Part shown: positions 8,151-17,060 of the stretch, piece by piece
Numbering within the stretch: position 1 is the first letter of the stretch
How the letters are laid out: the number at the start of each line of letters is the position of its first letter
Source of the DNA: Sphingomonas immobilis
GTDB lineage: Bacteria; Pseudomonadota; Alphaproteobacteria; Sphingomonadales; Sphingomonadaceae
Direction of reading: 5' to 3'
DNA length: 64,000 nucleotides
Assembly (NCBI RefSeq): GCF_030580995.1
Contig: NZ_JAUQSZ010000002.1
Span: 1 to 64,000, forward strand
Made by a program: the position numbers and the translations under genes
Notes under the pieces: model-generated
The model's input: only the letters and a program-made list of their open reading frames with translations
Told to the model about the DNA's origin: nothing
Database searches by the model: none

Positions 8151-9128
8151 ATGCTGAAGCAAGAGATCGAGGACGGCCAGGCCAGCCTCGCCGACCCCGC
8201 CTTCCGCGCCGACGTGCTGCGCGGCTTCGAAAGCCGCCCGCGTGCGATCCCCGCGCGCTGGTTTTACGACCGGCGCGGCTCGGAGCTGTTCGAGGCGATC
8301 ACCGACCTACCCGAATATTACCCCACCCGCACCGAGACCGCGATTCTCCGCGCCTGCGCGGGCGAGGTTGCGGATCTGGCGGGGCAGGGCCGCGCGGTGG
8401 TGGAGTTCGGCTCGGGCTCGTCGACCAAGACGCCGATCCTGCTCGGCGCGGTCTCGCCCAGCGCCTATGTGCCGATCGATATTTCGGGCGATTTCCTGCG
8501 CGAGAGTTCGGCTGACCTCGCGAGCGCCTTTCCCGGCCTGCCGGTGCTGCCGCTGGAGGGCGATTTCCTGAAACCGCTCGCGCTGCCGGTGCAGGTCGCG
8601 GGCCTGCCCAAGCTCGGCTTCTTCCCGGGCTCGACGATCGGCAACATGATCCCGCACAGCTCGGTCGATCTGCTGCGTGCGATGAAGGCGTCGCTCGGCG
8701 AAGGCGCGATGCTGCTGATCGGCATGGACCGGATCAAGGACAAGGCCGTGCTGGAGACCGCTTATGACGACGCGGCGGGCGTGACGGCGGCGTTCAACCT
8801 CAACCTGCTCGAACGCATCAACCGCGAACTGGGCGCGACGATCCCGGTCGAGGCCTTCCGCCACCGCGCGATCTGGAACGACGATCGCGCCCGGATCGAG
8901 ATGCACCTCGAAGCAAGCGAGGACGTAGCGTTCGAGATCGAGGGCCGCCCGTTCAGCATGGCCGCCGGCGAAACGATCCACACCGAGAACAGCCACAAAT
9001 ACGGCCCCCGCGACGCCCGCACATTGCTGCTCGCGGGCGACTGGACGCCGGTCAAGGAATGGACCGACCCGGAAGGCCTGTTCGCGGTGATCCTGGCGGA
9101 GGCACAGCCGCCGCGCTCGGCGCCGTAG
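8151..9128 (+). CDS. egtD: L-histidine N-alpha-methyltransferase EgtD
   Basis: SAM-dependent enzyme that trimethylates histidine to hercynine, the first ergothioneine step. The 325 residues match the family's usual 320 or so. Motifs are YDRRGSELFEAITDLPEYYP at the N-terminus, the SAM loop EFGSGSSTKTPILL, YVPIDISGDFL and the substrate-pocket segment GFFPGSTIGNM. The ATG at 8151 lies four bases after egtB's stop; an in-frame start further upstream would only read through egtB in the wrong frame. No egtA, egtC or egtE is nearby. This is usual for proteobacteria and leaves the C–S lyase unassigned. Confidence 0.95.
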   Translation: MLKQEIEDGQASLADPAFRADVLRGFESRPRAIPARWFYDRRGSELFEAITDLPEYYPTRTETAILRACAGEVADLAGQGRAVVEFGSGSSTKTPILLGAVSPSAYVPIDISGDFLRESSADLASAFPGLPVLPLEGDFLKPLALPVQVAGLPKLGFFPGSTIGNMIPHSSVDLLRAMKASLGEGAMLLIGMDRIKDKAVLETAYDDAAGVTAAFNLNLLERINRELGATIPVEAFRHRAIWNDDRARIEMHLEASEDVAFEIEGRPFSMAAGETIHTENSHKYGPRDARTLLLAGDWTPVKEWTDPEGLFAVILAEAQPPRSAP

Positions 9129-9137
9129 TACAAGTCC

Positions 9138-9214
9138 GTTCGGGCTGAGCCTGTCGAAGCCCTGCCCTTTCTTCGTGCCAGGAAAAGCAGCCCTTCGACA
9201 AGCTCAGGGCGAAC
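9138..9214. repeat. Dispersed palindromic repeat, family B, copy 1
   Basis: GTTCGGGCTGAGCCTGTCGA at the left faces TCGACAAGCTCAGGGCGAAC at the right, with a CCCTGCCCTTTCTTCGT loop. The copy at 50653–50730 shares even the loop sequence. It fills the convergent gap between egtD and the DUF1176 gene and could serve as a bidirectional terminator. Confidence 0.85.
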
Positions 9215-9226
9215 GGATTAGAGTGT

Positions 9227-10222
9227 TTACGGAAACCGCAGCCGCACGCGCCACGTGCTGATGAAAGCGGTATTCCCCCGGCACACGTCCATCTGCGTCT
9301 GTTCGATCAGGCGGAACTTCGTGCCGTCCCACAGGAAATGCTGCGACAGGCCGCAATCGCCGTCCTCGCTGCCGCGCGCATAGCTGTAGAGCGAGCCGTT
9401 CGAATAGCTGCCGTTGGTGATGCGCGGCACGCGCGTCCAGCCGTCGAGGCCCGGCACCGCATCGAGCCGGCCGAGCTTCGCCACGCCCTTGTCAAGGATA
9501 TAGACCGCCGAGGTCGGGTTGTTGCCCGTCGTCCGGCACGGCACCAGCGCCACGTTGCGGGTGTGATCGAGCGAATAGAGCCGCGCCTTCACGGTGCCGC
9601 GCCCGACCCGGCATTTCGCGCGGCGCTGCAACGCCTTGACCTTCGCCGACGAGAGGATGGGCGGGCTGCCGACCGGTTTCACGACCGACACGATCGGCAG
9701 CGTCGGCACGGCGGGCACCGCGCTTTCCGGGCGGCGGCCTGTGACGATCGCGGCGGTGACGGTGCCGACGCGCCCCTGCACCTCGTCGAGGCGGCGCAGC
9801 GCCGCGTCGAGCCCGGCGGTCGAGATTTTCGCCAGCGTTCGCCCGACGCCGTCGACGACCTCTATCCGCCGCGCCTTCGGCAGGGCGGCGGCAATGGCGC
9901 GTGCGGTCGCGCCCTCGATGGTCGCGCCGTCGGGCGTCGCGCGAAACGGGCCGCCGACCTGCTCGCCGTCGATCTCGACCGCGAAGGGATCCTCGTCGCT
10001 GCGCGCGGTCAGCCACATCTTCCAGCGGCCGGGCTGACCCGCCTCGCGCATGATCGTGAACACCTCGCTCGGTGCCGGGCCCTCTTCCGGGTCGAGCGTC
10101 GTCAGCGTGCAGCGATTGGCATTGTCGCAGCCGATCGCCCAGTCGTCGAACGTCGCGAACGGCCCCGGCTTGACCGGAGCGGCCGGCACGGCGGCCGCGA
10201 GGAGGAGGGCTGCACCAAGCAT
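9227..10222 (-). CDS. DUF1176 domain-containing exported protein
   Basis: 331 residues starting MLGAALLLAAAVPAA, a short signal peptide cleaved near PAA|PVK. The rest has the pattern of DUF1176 proteins: FATFDDWAIGCDNANRCT at the mature N-terminus, a central ICAxK-like block (PILSSAKVKALQRRAKC) and a C-terminal DGDCGLSQHFLWDGTKF segment. Paired cysteines suggest periplasmic disulfides. Function of the family is unknown. I chose the ATG at 10222 because it gives the signal peptide; the open frame continues upstream only as antisense of the penicillin-binding protein gene. Confidence 0.8.
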   Translation of the reverse strand: MLGAALLLAAAVPAAPVKPGPFATFDDWAIGCDNANRCTLTTLDPEEGPAPSEVFTIMREAGQPGRWKMWLTARSDEDPFAVEIDGEQVGGPFRATPDGATIEGATARAIAAALPKARRIEVVDGVGRTLAKISTAGLDAALRRLDEVQGRVGTVTAAIVTGRRPESAVPAVPTLPIVSVVKPVGSPPILSSAKVKALQRRAKCRVGRGTVKARLYSLDHTRNVALVPCRTTGNNPTSAVYILDKGVAKLGRLDAVPGLDGWTRVPRITNGSYSNGSLYSYARGSEDGDCGLSQHFLWDGTKFRLIEQTQMDVCRGNTAFISTWRVRLRFP

Positions 10223-10334
10223 TTGACCACGATTCTCTAGGCAAACCGCCCGGCGATGGGAAGCCACGGCAAGCACTCGCTCCCCGCGCGGTGCGGTGAT
10301 ACATTGCGGCCATGACTGCCCCGGCGCCCCGATC

Positions 10335-10363
10335 TTGCTAATCGTGTTATATTGTAGTAATAC
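10335..10363 (+). promoter_or_regulatory. Sigma-70-type promoter of the penicillin-binding protein gene
   Basis: TTGCTA (-35, 10335–10340), a 17-base spacer and TAATAC (-10, 10358–10363) precede the start codon by about 36 bases, in an island of low GC within a very GC-rich region. An imperfect GTGT…ACAC symmetry (10344–10365) covers the spacer and -10, and includes the half-site TGTAGTA known from BlaI/MecI operators. A repressor site is therefore possible but not shown. Confidence 0.6.
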
Positions 10364-10399
10364 ACTTGCCGGCCGCATCGCGAGCCCGGTGGAGTGAGC

Positions 10400-12478
10400 A
10401 TGCGGCCCTTCTTTCCCAAGCATGTCGAGCATGAAGAGGCACCTTTCGAGCTGACCGGCGGCCTGCCGCCGCCCCGTCGTGACGGCGGCGGAGAACCGCC
10501 CGATGATTTCGAGAGCGAGTTCGACGACGAGATGCCGGAGGAGCGCCGCCCGCGCACCAATCGCCTGCGCTGGGCGATGCGGGGCCTGGGCGTGGTGATC
10601 GTCCTGTTCGTGCTCGCGGTCGGCTGGCTGGCGGTGACGGCGCCGCTCTCCAAGTCGCTGCAGCCGCCGACGCCACCGAGCGTCACTCTGCTCGCCGAGG
10701 ACGGCACGCCGATCGCGCGGCGCGGCGCGATCATCGACAAGCCGGTCGACGCGGCGAAGCTGCCCAAGCATGTCACCGACGCCTTCCTCGCGATCGAGGA
10801 CCGCCGCTTCCGCTCGCATTGGGGCGTCGATCCGCGCGGCATCCTCCGCGCGATGGTCCACAATGTCGGGCGCGGCGGCGTGCGCGAGGGCGGCAGCACC
10901 ATCACGCAGCAGCTCGCCAAGAATGCCTTCCTCGATTCGGATCGCACCGCGGCGCGGAAAATCCGCGAGGTAATGATCGCCTTCTGGCTGGAGGCGTGGC
11001 TGTCGAAGGACCAGATTCTCTCGCGCTACCTGTCGAACGTCTATTTCGGCGACAACGTCTACGGCCTGCGCGCCGCGTCGAAACATTATTTCAACCGCGA
11101 ACCGGAGAACATGACGACCGGCCAGGCGGCGATGCTGGCGGGCCTCGTCAAGGCACCCTCGCGGCTCGCGCCGACCGGGAACCTGAAGGGCGCGCGCGAC
11201 CGGCAGAAGCTGGTGGTGGCGGCGATGGCCGATGCCGGCTTCATCACCAAGGCCGAAGCCGCCGATGTCGCCCCCGCCAGGCTCGTCACCAACAGCATCA
11301 AGCCGCTGCCCGACGGCACCTATTTCGCCGATTGGGTGCTGCCCGACGCGCGCGATCGCGCCGGCGAGATCGTCACCGAGACGACGGTGCGCACCACGCT
11401 CGACCGCCGCCTGCAACGCGCCGCCGAAAAGGCCGTGAAGCGCGCCGGCCTAAGGACCGCGCAGGTTGCGATCGTCGCGATGCGACCGGACGGGCGCGTC
11501 GTCGCGATGGTCGGCGGCAAGGATTATGCCGCCAGCTCGTTCAACCGCGCGACGCAGGCCCGCCGCCAGCCCGGCTCCGCTTTCAAGCTGTTCGTCTATC
11601 TCGCCGCGCTCCGCAGCGGCATGACGCCCGATTCGACGATCGAGGACGAGCCCGCCACGATCGGCAACTGGAGCCCGAAGAACAGCGACGGCCGCTATGC
11701 CGGCACGATCACGCTGCGCCAGGCCTTCGCCAAATCGAGCAACGTCGCCGCCGCCCGGCTGATCTACAAGGTCGGCCCGGCCGCCGTGATCAAGGCTGCG
11801 CGCGACCTCGGCATCTCCACGCCTATTCCCAACGAGGCGACGATCGCGCTCGGCACATCGACCGTCTCGCTGCTCGAACTGACCGCGGCTTATGCGGCGA
11901 TCGCGGGGGAACATTATCCGGTCCACCCGCACGGGCTGGAGGAGGAACCGGCAGAGCGCCACTGGTACGACGCGCTCGCCTCACGCGAGAAGTCGCTGTC
12001 CGACAGCGAGCGCGACCAGATGCGCGATCTGCTCGCCGCCTCGGCCGAAACCGGCACCGGGCGGAGCGCGGCCTTGTCGATCAAGACCTATGGCAAGACC
12101 GGCACCACGCAGGACAGTCGCGACGCGCTGTTCGTCGGCTTTGCGCAGGATCTCGTCGTCGGCGTGTGGATCGGCAACGACGACAACACGCCCAACCCCG
12201 GCCTGTCGGGCGGCGGCATCCCGGCGCGGGTGTGGCGCGATTTCATGATGCAGGCGCTGGGCGTCGGCGCGGCCGAAGTGCCCGAGGCCGAGCCCGAGGC
12301 GGTCGATCCCGACGCGATCGACACCGGCGACAACAGCGTCCTGCCGATCGGCGGCGACCTCGAAGGGCTCGGCATGCGCCTGCACATCGGCCGCGACGGC
12401 AGCATCTCGCTCGACGGCGAACCCCGCGAAGACCGCCGCCGCCCCCCGCCCGAGGATCCGCCGCCGGACGAGCAATAG
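10400..12478 (+). CDS. Class A penicillin-binding protein (PBP1 family)
   Basis: Bifunctional peptidoglycan synthase anchored in the inner membrane. Order of parts: a proline/acid-rich cytoplasmic segment, one transmembrane helix near residues 62–80 (GVVIVLFVLAVGWLAV), a glycosyltransferase GT51 domain (AIEDRRFRSHWGVD, EGGSTITQQLAKN, YLSNVYFGDNVYG), and a transpeptidase domain with SxxK in RQPGSAFKLF, SxN in AKSSNVAA and KTG in YGKTGTTQ. The C-terminus is acidic and proline-rich. The ATG at 10400 has GGTGGAG at good spacing; a GTG two codons earlier is also possible. At 692 residues it is the short PBP1 type common in sphingomonads. Confidence 0.95.
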   Translation: MRPFFPKHVEHEEAPFELTGGLPPPRRDGGGEPPDDFESEFDDEMPEERRPRTNRLRWAMRGLGVVIVLFVLAVGWLAVTAPLSKSLQPPTPPSVTLLAEDGTPIARRGAIIDKPVDAAKLPKHVTDAFLAIEDRRFRSHWGVDPRGILRAMVHNVGRGGVREGGSTITQQLAKNAFLDSDRTAARKIREVMIAFWLEAWLSKDQILSRYLSNVYFGDNVYGLRAASKHYFNREPENMTTGQAAMLAGLVKAPSRLAPTGNLKGARDRQKLVVAAMADAGFITKAEAADVAPARLVTNSIKPLPDGTYFADWVLPDARDRAGEIVTETTVRTTLDRRLQRAAEKAVKRAGLRTAQVAIVAMRPDGRVVAMVGGKDYAASSFNRATQARRQPGSAFKLFVYLAALRSGMTPDSTIEDEPATIGNWSPKNSDGRYAGTITLRQAFAKSSNVAAARLIYKVGPAAVIKAARDLGISTPIPNEATIALGTSTVSLLELTAAYAAIAGEHYPVHPHGLEEEPAERHWYDALASREKSLSDSERDQMRDLLAASAETGTGRSAALSIKTYGKTGTTQDSRDALFVGFAQDLVVGVWIGNDDNTPNPGLSGGGIPARVWRDFMMQALGVGAAEVPEAEPEAVDPDAIDTGDNSVLPIGGDLEGLGMRLHIGRDGSISLDGEPREDRRRPPPEDPPPDEQ

Positions 12479-12483
12479 GTATT

Positions 12484-12508
12484 ATCCTCCCCCCGCCAGG
12501 GGGAGGAT
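12484..12508. terminator. Inverted repeat between the PBP gene and ltaE
   Basis: ATCCTCCCCC and GGGGGAGGAT surround a short CGCCA-type loop, six bases after the PBP stop codon. The hairpin is strong but has no following T tract, so termination is likely rather than certain. The motif also resembles the short GC-rich repeats dispersed in these genomes. Confidence 0.5.
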
Positions 12509-12550
12509 TCCGTGTTGACGCTGACAACGCCTCCATCGCAAGGCGCGAGG

Positions 12551-13555
12551 ATGCGCTTCTTCTCAGACAATGCCGCCCCGGTTCACCCTGCCGTGTTCGC
12601 CGCGATGGCAGCGAGCAACACGCTCGACACCGCCTATGACGGCGACGCGCAGAGTCGCAGCCTCGACGCGCGCTTCTCGGACCTGTTCGAAACCGCGGTG
12701 AAGGCTTTCTGGCTGCCCTCGGGCACGTCGGCGAACAGCCTCGCGCTCGCGGCCTTGTGCCCGCCCTATGGCAGCATCGTCTGCCACCGCGACGCGCATA
12801 TCCAGAACGACGAATGCGGCGCGCCCGAATTCTACACCCACGGCGCCAAGCTGCTGCTGGCCGACGGCGCGGGCGCGAAGCTGACGCCCGAAACGATCCG
12901 CGCCGTGACGGACGCGATCGCCGACGACGTCCACCGCGTCCAGCCGCACGCCGTCTCGATCACCAACGCCACCGAATACGGCCTCGTCTACACGCCGTCC
13001 GAAGTCGCCGCGATCGGCGATCTTGCCCGCACGAAGGGCTGGAGCCTGCATATGGACGGCGCGCGCTTCGCCAATGCCGTCGCGCACCTCGGCTGCACGC
13101 CTGCCGATCTCACCTGGCGCGCCGGCGTCGACGTGCTCAGCTTCGGTTTCATCAAGAACGGCGGGATGAGCGCGGAGGCGCTGATCTTCTTCCGGCCCGA
13201 GCTGGCGGCGGGTTTCCCCGAGCGCCGCAAGCGCGCCGGGCTGCTCGCCTCCAAGGGCCGCTACCTCGCCGCGCAGATCATCGCGCTGCTCGACGACGGA
13301 CTGTGGATCGAGAACGGCCGCGCCGCCAACGCCGGCGCACGGATGCTGGCCGATGCCGCGGGCGACCGGCTCGTCCACCCGGTCGAGGCGAACGAGGTGT
13401 TCCTGCGCGTGACGCCCGACGAGGCCGCGAGCCTGCGCGCGCTCGGCTTCGATTTCTACGATTGGGCGCCCGGCGAGGTGCGGCTGGTCGTGGCGTGGGA
13501 TCGCAGCGCGGCCGACATCCGCCCGCTGGCGGAGGCGATTGCCGCGCTTTCATAA
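12551..13555 (+). CDS. ltaE: Low-specificity L-threonine aldolase
   Basis: Pyridoxal-phosphate enzyme splitting L-threonine or allo-threonine to glycine and acetaldehyde. The protein (334 residues) starts MRFFSDNAAPVHPAV, the typical start of the family. It shows the aspartate of the PLP site in LHMDGARFANAVAHL and the Schiff-base lysine in SFGFIKNGGMSAEA. The ATG at 12551 has GGCGCGAGG upstream; the GTG 13 codons earlier lies in the hairpin region and is unlikely. It could instead act on other beta-hydroxy amino acids. Confidence 0.9.
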   Translation: MRFFSDNAAPVHPAVFAAMAASNTLDTAYDGDAQSRSLDARFSDLFETAVKAFWLPSGTSANSLALAALCPPYGSIVCHRDAHIQNDECGAPEFYTHGAKLLLADGAGAKLTPETIRAVTDAIADDVHRVQPHAVSITNATEYGLVYTPSEVAAIGDLARTKGWSLHMDGARFANAVAHLGCTPADLTWRAGVDVLSFGFIKNGGMSAEALIFFRPELAAGFPERRKRAGLLASKGRYLAAQIIALLDDGLWIENGRAANAGARMLADAAGDRLVHPVEANEVFLRVTPDEAASLRALGFDFYDWAPGEVRLVVAWDRSAADIRPLAEAIAALS

Positions 13556-13580
13556 GGCCCGCTTATCACGCGATAAGAAA

Positions 13581-14540
13581 ATGGCCCTTGCCGCGCCGCA
13601 GCATCGCCTTACCAATCGTTACGTGTCCGATTCCCCCGCCCCGCCCGCGACACGCCTCGCCGTCCTGATCCCCTTCGCGATCGTCACGCTGATCTGGGGA
13701 TCGACCTGGCTCGTCATCCGCGGCCAGCTGGGCGTGGTGCCGCCAAGCTGGTCGGTCTGCTATCGCTTCCTCGTCGCCGGCATTGCCATGCTCGCCTATG
13801 CGACCGCGCGCGGCGAGCGGATCAGGCTCGACCGGCAAGGCCTGGGCTTCGCGACGGTGCTAGGAGTGTGCCTGTTCTGCGGCAATTTCAACCTGATCTA
13901 CCGCGCGGAGCAATATGTTACCTCGGGCCTGGTGGCGGTGGTGTTCGCGCTGCTGCTGCTGCCCAATGCGGTATTCGGCGCGATCTTCCTCAAGCAGCGG
14001 CTGGGAAAGCAATTGCTGCTCGGCTCGGCGGTGGCGCTGGCGGGGATCACGTTGCTGTTCATCCGCGAGGCGCGAATCGATCCGCATGGGCCGGTGCAGG
14101 CGATCACCGGCATCGCGATGACGCTGGCGGGTACGCTGGCGGCGTCGGTCGGCAACGTGATGCAGGGCACGGCGCGCGCGAAACGCTATCCGATGATCTC
14201 GACGATCGGCGTCGCGATGCTGATCGGCTCGGGCTTCGACGCGGTGCTCGCGTTCGCCATATCCGGCCCGCCGGTGATCGATACGTCGCCGGCCTATATC
14301 TTCGGCACGCTCTATCTCGGCCTCATCGCCTCCGCGCTCGCCTTCCCGCTCTATTTCGGCGTGATCCGCGCGATCGGGCCGGCCAAGGCGGCCTATTCGG
14401 GCGTGATCGTGCCGGTGATCGCGATGGCGCTATCGACGGTGTTCGAACACTATCACTGGTCGACACTGTCGGCCTTCGGCGCTCTCCTGGCGCTGATCGG
14501 GCTCGTCATCGCGCTGATGGAGCGCAAGCCCGCGCGGTAA
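13581..14540 (+). CDS. EamA/DMT-family permease
   Basis: Inner-membrane transporter with about ten hydrophobic helices arranged as two EamA repeats. The N-terminal TLIWGSTWLVIRGQLG and the central YRAEQYVTSGLVAVVFALLL are typical drug/metabolite transporter segments. The substrate cannot be read from sequence. The ATG at 13581 follows AAGAAA; a GTG at 13623 is an alternative that starts closer to the first helix. A small hairpin CTTATC…GATAAG (13562–13577) sits just before the start. Its last 88 bases are antisense to the end of the convergent epimerase gene. Confidence 0.88.
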   Translation: MALAAPQHRLTNRYVSDSPAPPATRLAVLIPFAIVTLIWGSTWLVIRGQLGVVPPSWSVCYRFLVAGIAMLAYATARGERIRLDRQGLGFATVLGVCLFCGNFNLIYRAEQYVTSGLVAVVFALLLLPNAVFGAIFLKQRLGKQLLLGSAVALAGITLLFIREARIDPHGPVQAITGIAMTLAGTLAASVGNVMQGTARAKRYPMISTIGVAMLIGSGFDAVLAFAISGPPVIDTSPAYIFGTLYLGLIASALAFPLYFGVIRAIGPAKAAYSGVIVPVIAMALSTVFEHYHWSTLSAFGALLALIGLVIALMERKPAR

Positions 14541-15268
14541 TCCGTGTAGCGCGGCGTCCAGCCGAGCATACGCTTGGCCTTCAGGTTCGAGACGCGGCGG
14601 TTCTCCGCATAGAAGCCGCGCCCCGCCGGGGACAGGTCGTCCAGCGTCACCAGCGGCGGCGGGTCCATCCCGATCAGCCGCGCGGCGAACGCGGCGACAT
14701 CGTCCTGGCTGGCGGGCGCGTCGTCGGCGAGGTTGTAGGCGCCCGGCGGCCCGCCGAACCCCGCGATCACGCCCGATACGATATCATCGACATGCACCCG
14801 GCTGAACACCTGTCCCGCGATCCCGAGCCGGTGCGCCTTGCCCTCGCGAACGCGGTCGAGCGCCGAACGGCCGGGGCCGTATATGCCCGGCAGCCGGAAC
14901 ACCCGCGCCCCGCGCGCCAGCCACGCCGCATCCGCTTCGCTCCGCGCGCTACGCCGCCCGCCGCCGGTCGGCGCGCTCTCATCCACCCACGCCCCGCGCG
15001 CGTCGCCATAGACGCCGGTCGAGGAGAGATAGCCGAGCCACGCGCACGTCAGCGTGTCGCCGTAGCGTGCCAGCACCGGATCGCGCCCCTCGGCAGGCGG
15101 CACCGAAGACAGGATATGCGTCGCGCCCGCAATCGCATCCCGCACCGCCGCCTCGTCCTCGAACGCGATCTCCCCGCCGCCCGTCCCCGCCACGCGCCAG
15201 CCCTCGCTGCGCAGCCGCCGCGCCAGCCGTTGCGCGGTATAGCCGAGTCCGAAGACGAACAGCTTCAC
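14453..15268 (-). CDS. NAD(P)-dependent epimerase/SDR family protein (YeeZ-like)
   Basis: Rossmann-fold protein. The GTG start gives KLFVFGLGYTAQRLARRL, whose GxGYxA nucleotide loop is typical of the YeeZ-like branch of extended SDRs. YLSSTGVYGDARGAW and VFRLPGIYGPGRSALD follow, as in nucleotide-sugar epimerases, but the usual YxxxK catalytic pair is not obvious. The last 29 codons or so run antisense into the EamA gene, so the C-terminal tail (ARRAPKADSVDQ) is probably an extension after loss of an earlier stop. The start directly follows the M28 peptidase stop (TAAGTG), implying coupled translation. Confidence 0.82.
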   Translation of the reverse strand: MKLFVFGLGYTAQRLARRLRSEGWRVAGTGGGEIAFEDEAAVRDAIAGATHILSSVPPAEGRDPVLARYGDTLTCAWLGYLSSTGVYGDARGAWVDESAPTGGGRRSARSEADAAWLARGARVFRLPGIYGPGRSALDRVREGKAHRLGIAGQVFSRVHVDDIVSGVIAGFGGPPGAYNLADDAPASQDDVAAFAARLIGMDPPPLVTLDDLSPAGRGFYAENRRVSNLKAKRMLGWTPRYTDYRAGLRSISAMTSPISARRAPKADSVDQ

Positions 15269-16885
15269 TTACTTCGCTCCGGGTCCGCCATAGAGCAGGC
15301 CGAAGAAATCGCCCTTGTTCCAGCGCGGCCGCTCGGGCGCGTCGGCGATCGCGCGGGTGATCGCGGTGTTGGCCGCCACGAAGCGCAGCCCCTGCGCCCA
15401 GTCGATCGGCTGCGTCAGGTCGTCGCTCGGCAGGTGGTAGCGTTCCTTCAGGAAGGTCTCGAACGCCGCCTTGCCCGGCCCCGCCTGCCCCGGCCACAGG
15501 AACACCGAGGGGATGCCCTGCTGCACGAAGCGGTAATGGTCGCTGCGCACGAAGAAGCCCTGCTCCGGGTTCGGGTCGGGCGAGGTCGTCACGCCGAGCG
15601 CCGCCACCGCCTGCGACACGATCGGCCCCAGCGTCGATCGATCCGCGCCGAACACCGTCATGTCGGTAAAGGCATAGGACAGCACCGGCATGTCGAAATT
15701 GACGTCCGCCACGATCCGCGCCGAGGGCAGCGGCGGGTGCGTCGCGAAATAGTCGGAGCCGATCAGCCCCTCCTCCTCCGCCGTCACCGCGAGGAACAGG
15801 ATCGATCGCCGTGTCGGCATGTCGCTGGTGCGGAAGCGCCGCGCCGCCTCGATCAGCGCGGCGATGCCGACGGCATTGTCCTCCGCCCCGTTGTAGATCG
15901 CGTCGCCGTTCACCGGCGGCCCCACGCCGAGCCCGTCGAGGTGCGCCGACAGCACCACCACCTCGCGCCCCAGCGCCGGATCGGTGCCCGGCAGCAGCCC
16001 GGCGACATTGGCGCTGACGAGCTGTTCCGACTGCGTCTTCAGCGCGACCGTCATCATGCCCGGCAATTGCTCGGCCTTGAAGCTCGCCTCCGGGTCGTCG
16101 ACGCGCGGCGCGATCTTCTCCCACGAGGTGCGTGCGCCGACGAACAGCTTGGTCGCGCCCGATCCGCTGATGACGGCGAGGATCGGCGTGGCGGTCATGC
16201 CGTCGGTGCCGTCGGCCTTGGCCCAGCTCATCTGCGGGCGGTCCCACCCCGCTTCGGTGATGCTGCCCGGCTCGATCGCGATCACGCCGACCGCCCCGCG
16301 GTCCCCCGCGATCGCCGCGCGCGTGGCGGGTGCCGCGAAGTGCGCGCGCTCCTCGCTCGGCAGCGTCACCGGCGTGCGCGCGATATACGCGACGATCTTG
16401 CCGCGCACGTCGACCCCGGCATAATCGTTGCGCTTGTATTTGGGCGCGACGATGCCCTGACCGACGAACACCACCGGCGCATCGAGCGCGAACTGCGCCT
16501 TGCCGGCGATCGCGCCGGGCACGAAATCACGCCCGAACACGAGCGGCAGCGGCGCGGCGCCCTTGCGCGTCAGCACCAGATCGCCCTGCGCCGCCGCGCG
16601 GAAGCGGACCAGCGGCACCCGCTGCAGATAGGTGCCGTCGTCGCCCGCCGGCTTCAGCCCCGCCGCGAAGAATCGCGACGCGACATATTCGGCGGCGATC
16701 ATGTAATCGGGCGTCCCCGCCTCGCGCCCGCGCAGCGCATCGGCGGCGAGGAACATGACATGCGCCTTCAGCGCCGCCTGATCTGGGGTGAGCGCGGGCG
16801 CTTCGGCCGGCGCACGCGCGAACGCGGCGCCCGACAGCGCCAGCATCGCCGCGATCCCCCCTGCCAAGCCCCTGCGTATCCCCAT
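15269..16885 (-). CDS. Secreted M28-family zinc metallopeptidase
   Basis: Probable periplasmic or outer-membrane-associated aminopeptidase of 538 residues. The signal peptide MGIRRGLAGGIAAMLALSGA is cleaved near AFA|RAP. A PA-type insert lies around residues 130–270, followed by the M28 catalytic part: VLSAHLDGLGVG (metal His/Asp), YNGAEDNAVGIAAL (bridging Asp), FLAVTAEEEGLIGSDYF (general base and metal Glu), VNFDMPV and VRSDHYRFVQQGIP (last metal His). I chose the ATG at 16885 because it begins the signal peptide; nine extra codons upstream are possible. Confidence 0.93.
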   Translation of the reverse strand: MGIRRGLAGGIAAMLALSGAAFARAPAEAPALTPDQAALKAHVMFLAADALRGREAGTPDYMIAAEYVASRFFAAGLKPAGDDGTYLQRVPLVRFRAAAQGDLVLTRKGAAPLPLVFGRDFVPGAIAGKAQFALDAPVVFVGQGIVAPKYKRNDYAGVDVRGKIVAYIARTPVTLPSEERAHFAAPATRAAIAGDRGAVGVIAIEPGSITEAGWDRPQMSWAKADGTDGMTATPILAVISGSGATKLFVGARTSWEKIAPRVDDPEASFKAEQLPGMMTVALKTQSEQLVSANVAGLLPGTDPALGREVVVLSAHLDGLGVGPPVNGDAIYNGAEDNAVGIAALIEAARRFRTSDMPTRRSILFLAVTAEEEGLIGSDYFATHPPLPSARIVADVNFDMPVLSYAFTDMTVFGADRSTLGPIVSQAVAALGVTTSPDPNPEQGFFVRSDHYRFVQQGIPSVFLWPGQAGPGKAAFETFLKERYHLPSDDLTQPIDWAQGLRFVAANTAITRAIADAPERPRWNKGDFFGLLYGGPGAK

Positions 16886-16926
16886 GAATTCGTGGCTATC
16901 ACAGGTGGCCACGCGCGCAAGGACTC

Positions 16927-17013
16927 CGTCGCCCCGGCGAAGGCCGGGGCCGCTGAATTATTGGTGGAAGCTTTGCCCCGAACGCGGCGGCCCCGGCCTC
17001 CGCCGGGGCGACG
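16927..17013. repeat. Palindromic repeat family C, intergenic copy
   Basis: CGTCGCCCCGGCGAAGGCC faces GGCCTCCGCCGGGGCGACG across a 45-base or so AT-richer loop. It occupies the divergent gap between the M28 peptidase and pepN. Its arms nearly match the copy inside ogt (735–822). Confidence 0.85.
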
Positions 17014-17060
17014 CATCTTGGGGGTGGCCCTCTCCGCCCCCCGAGCCTACATCCCGAGGG

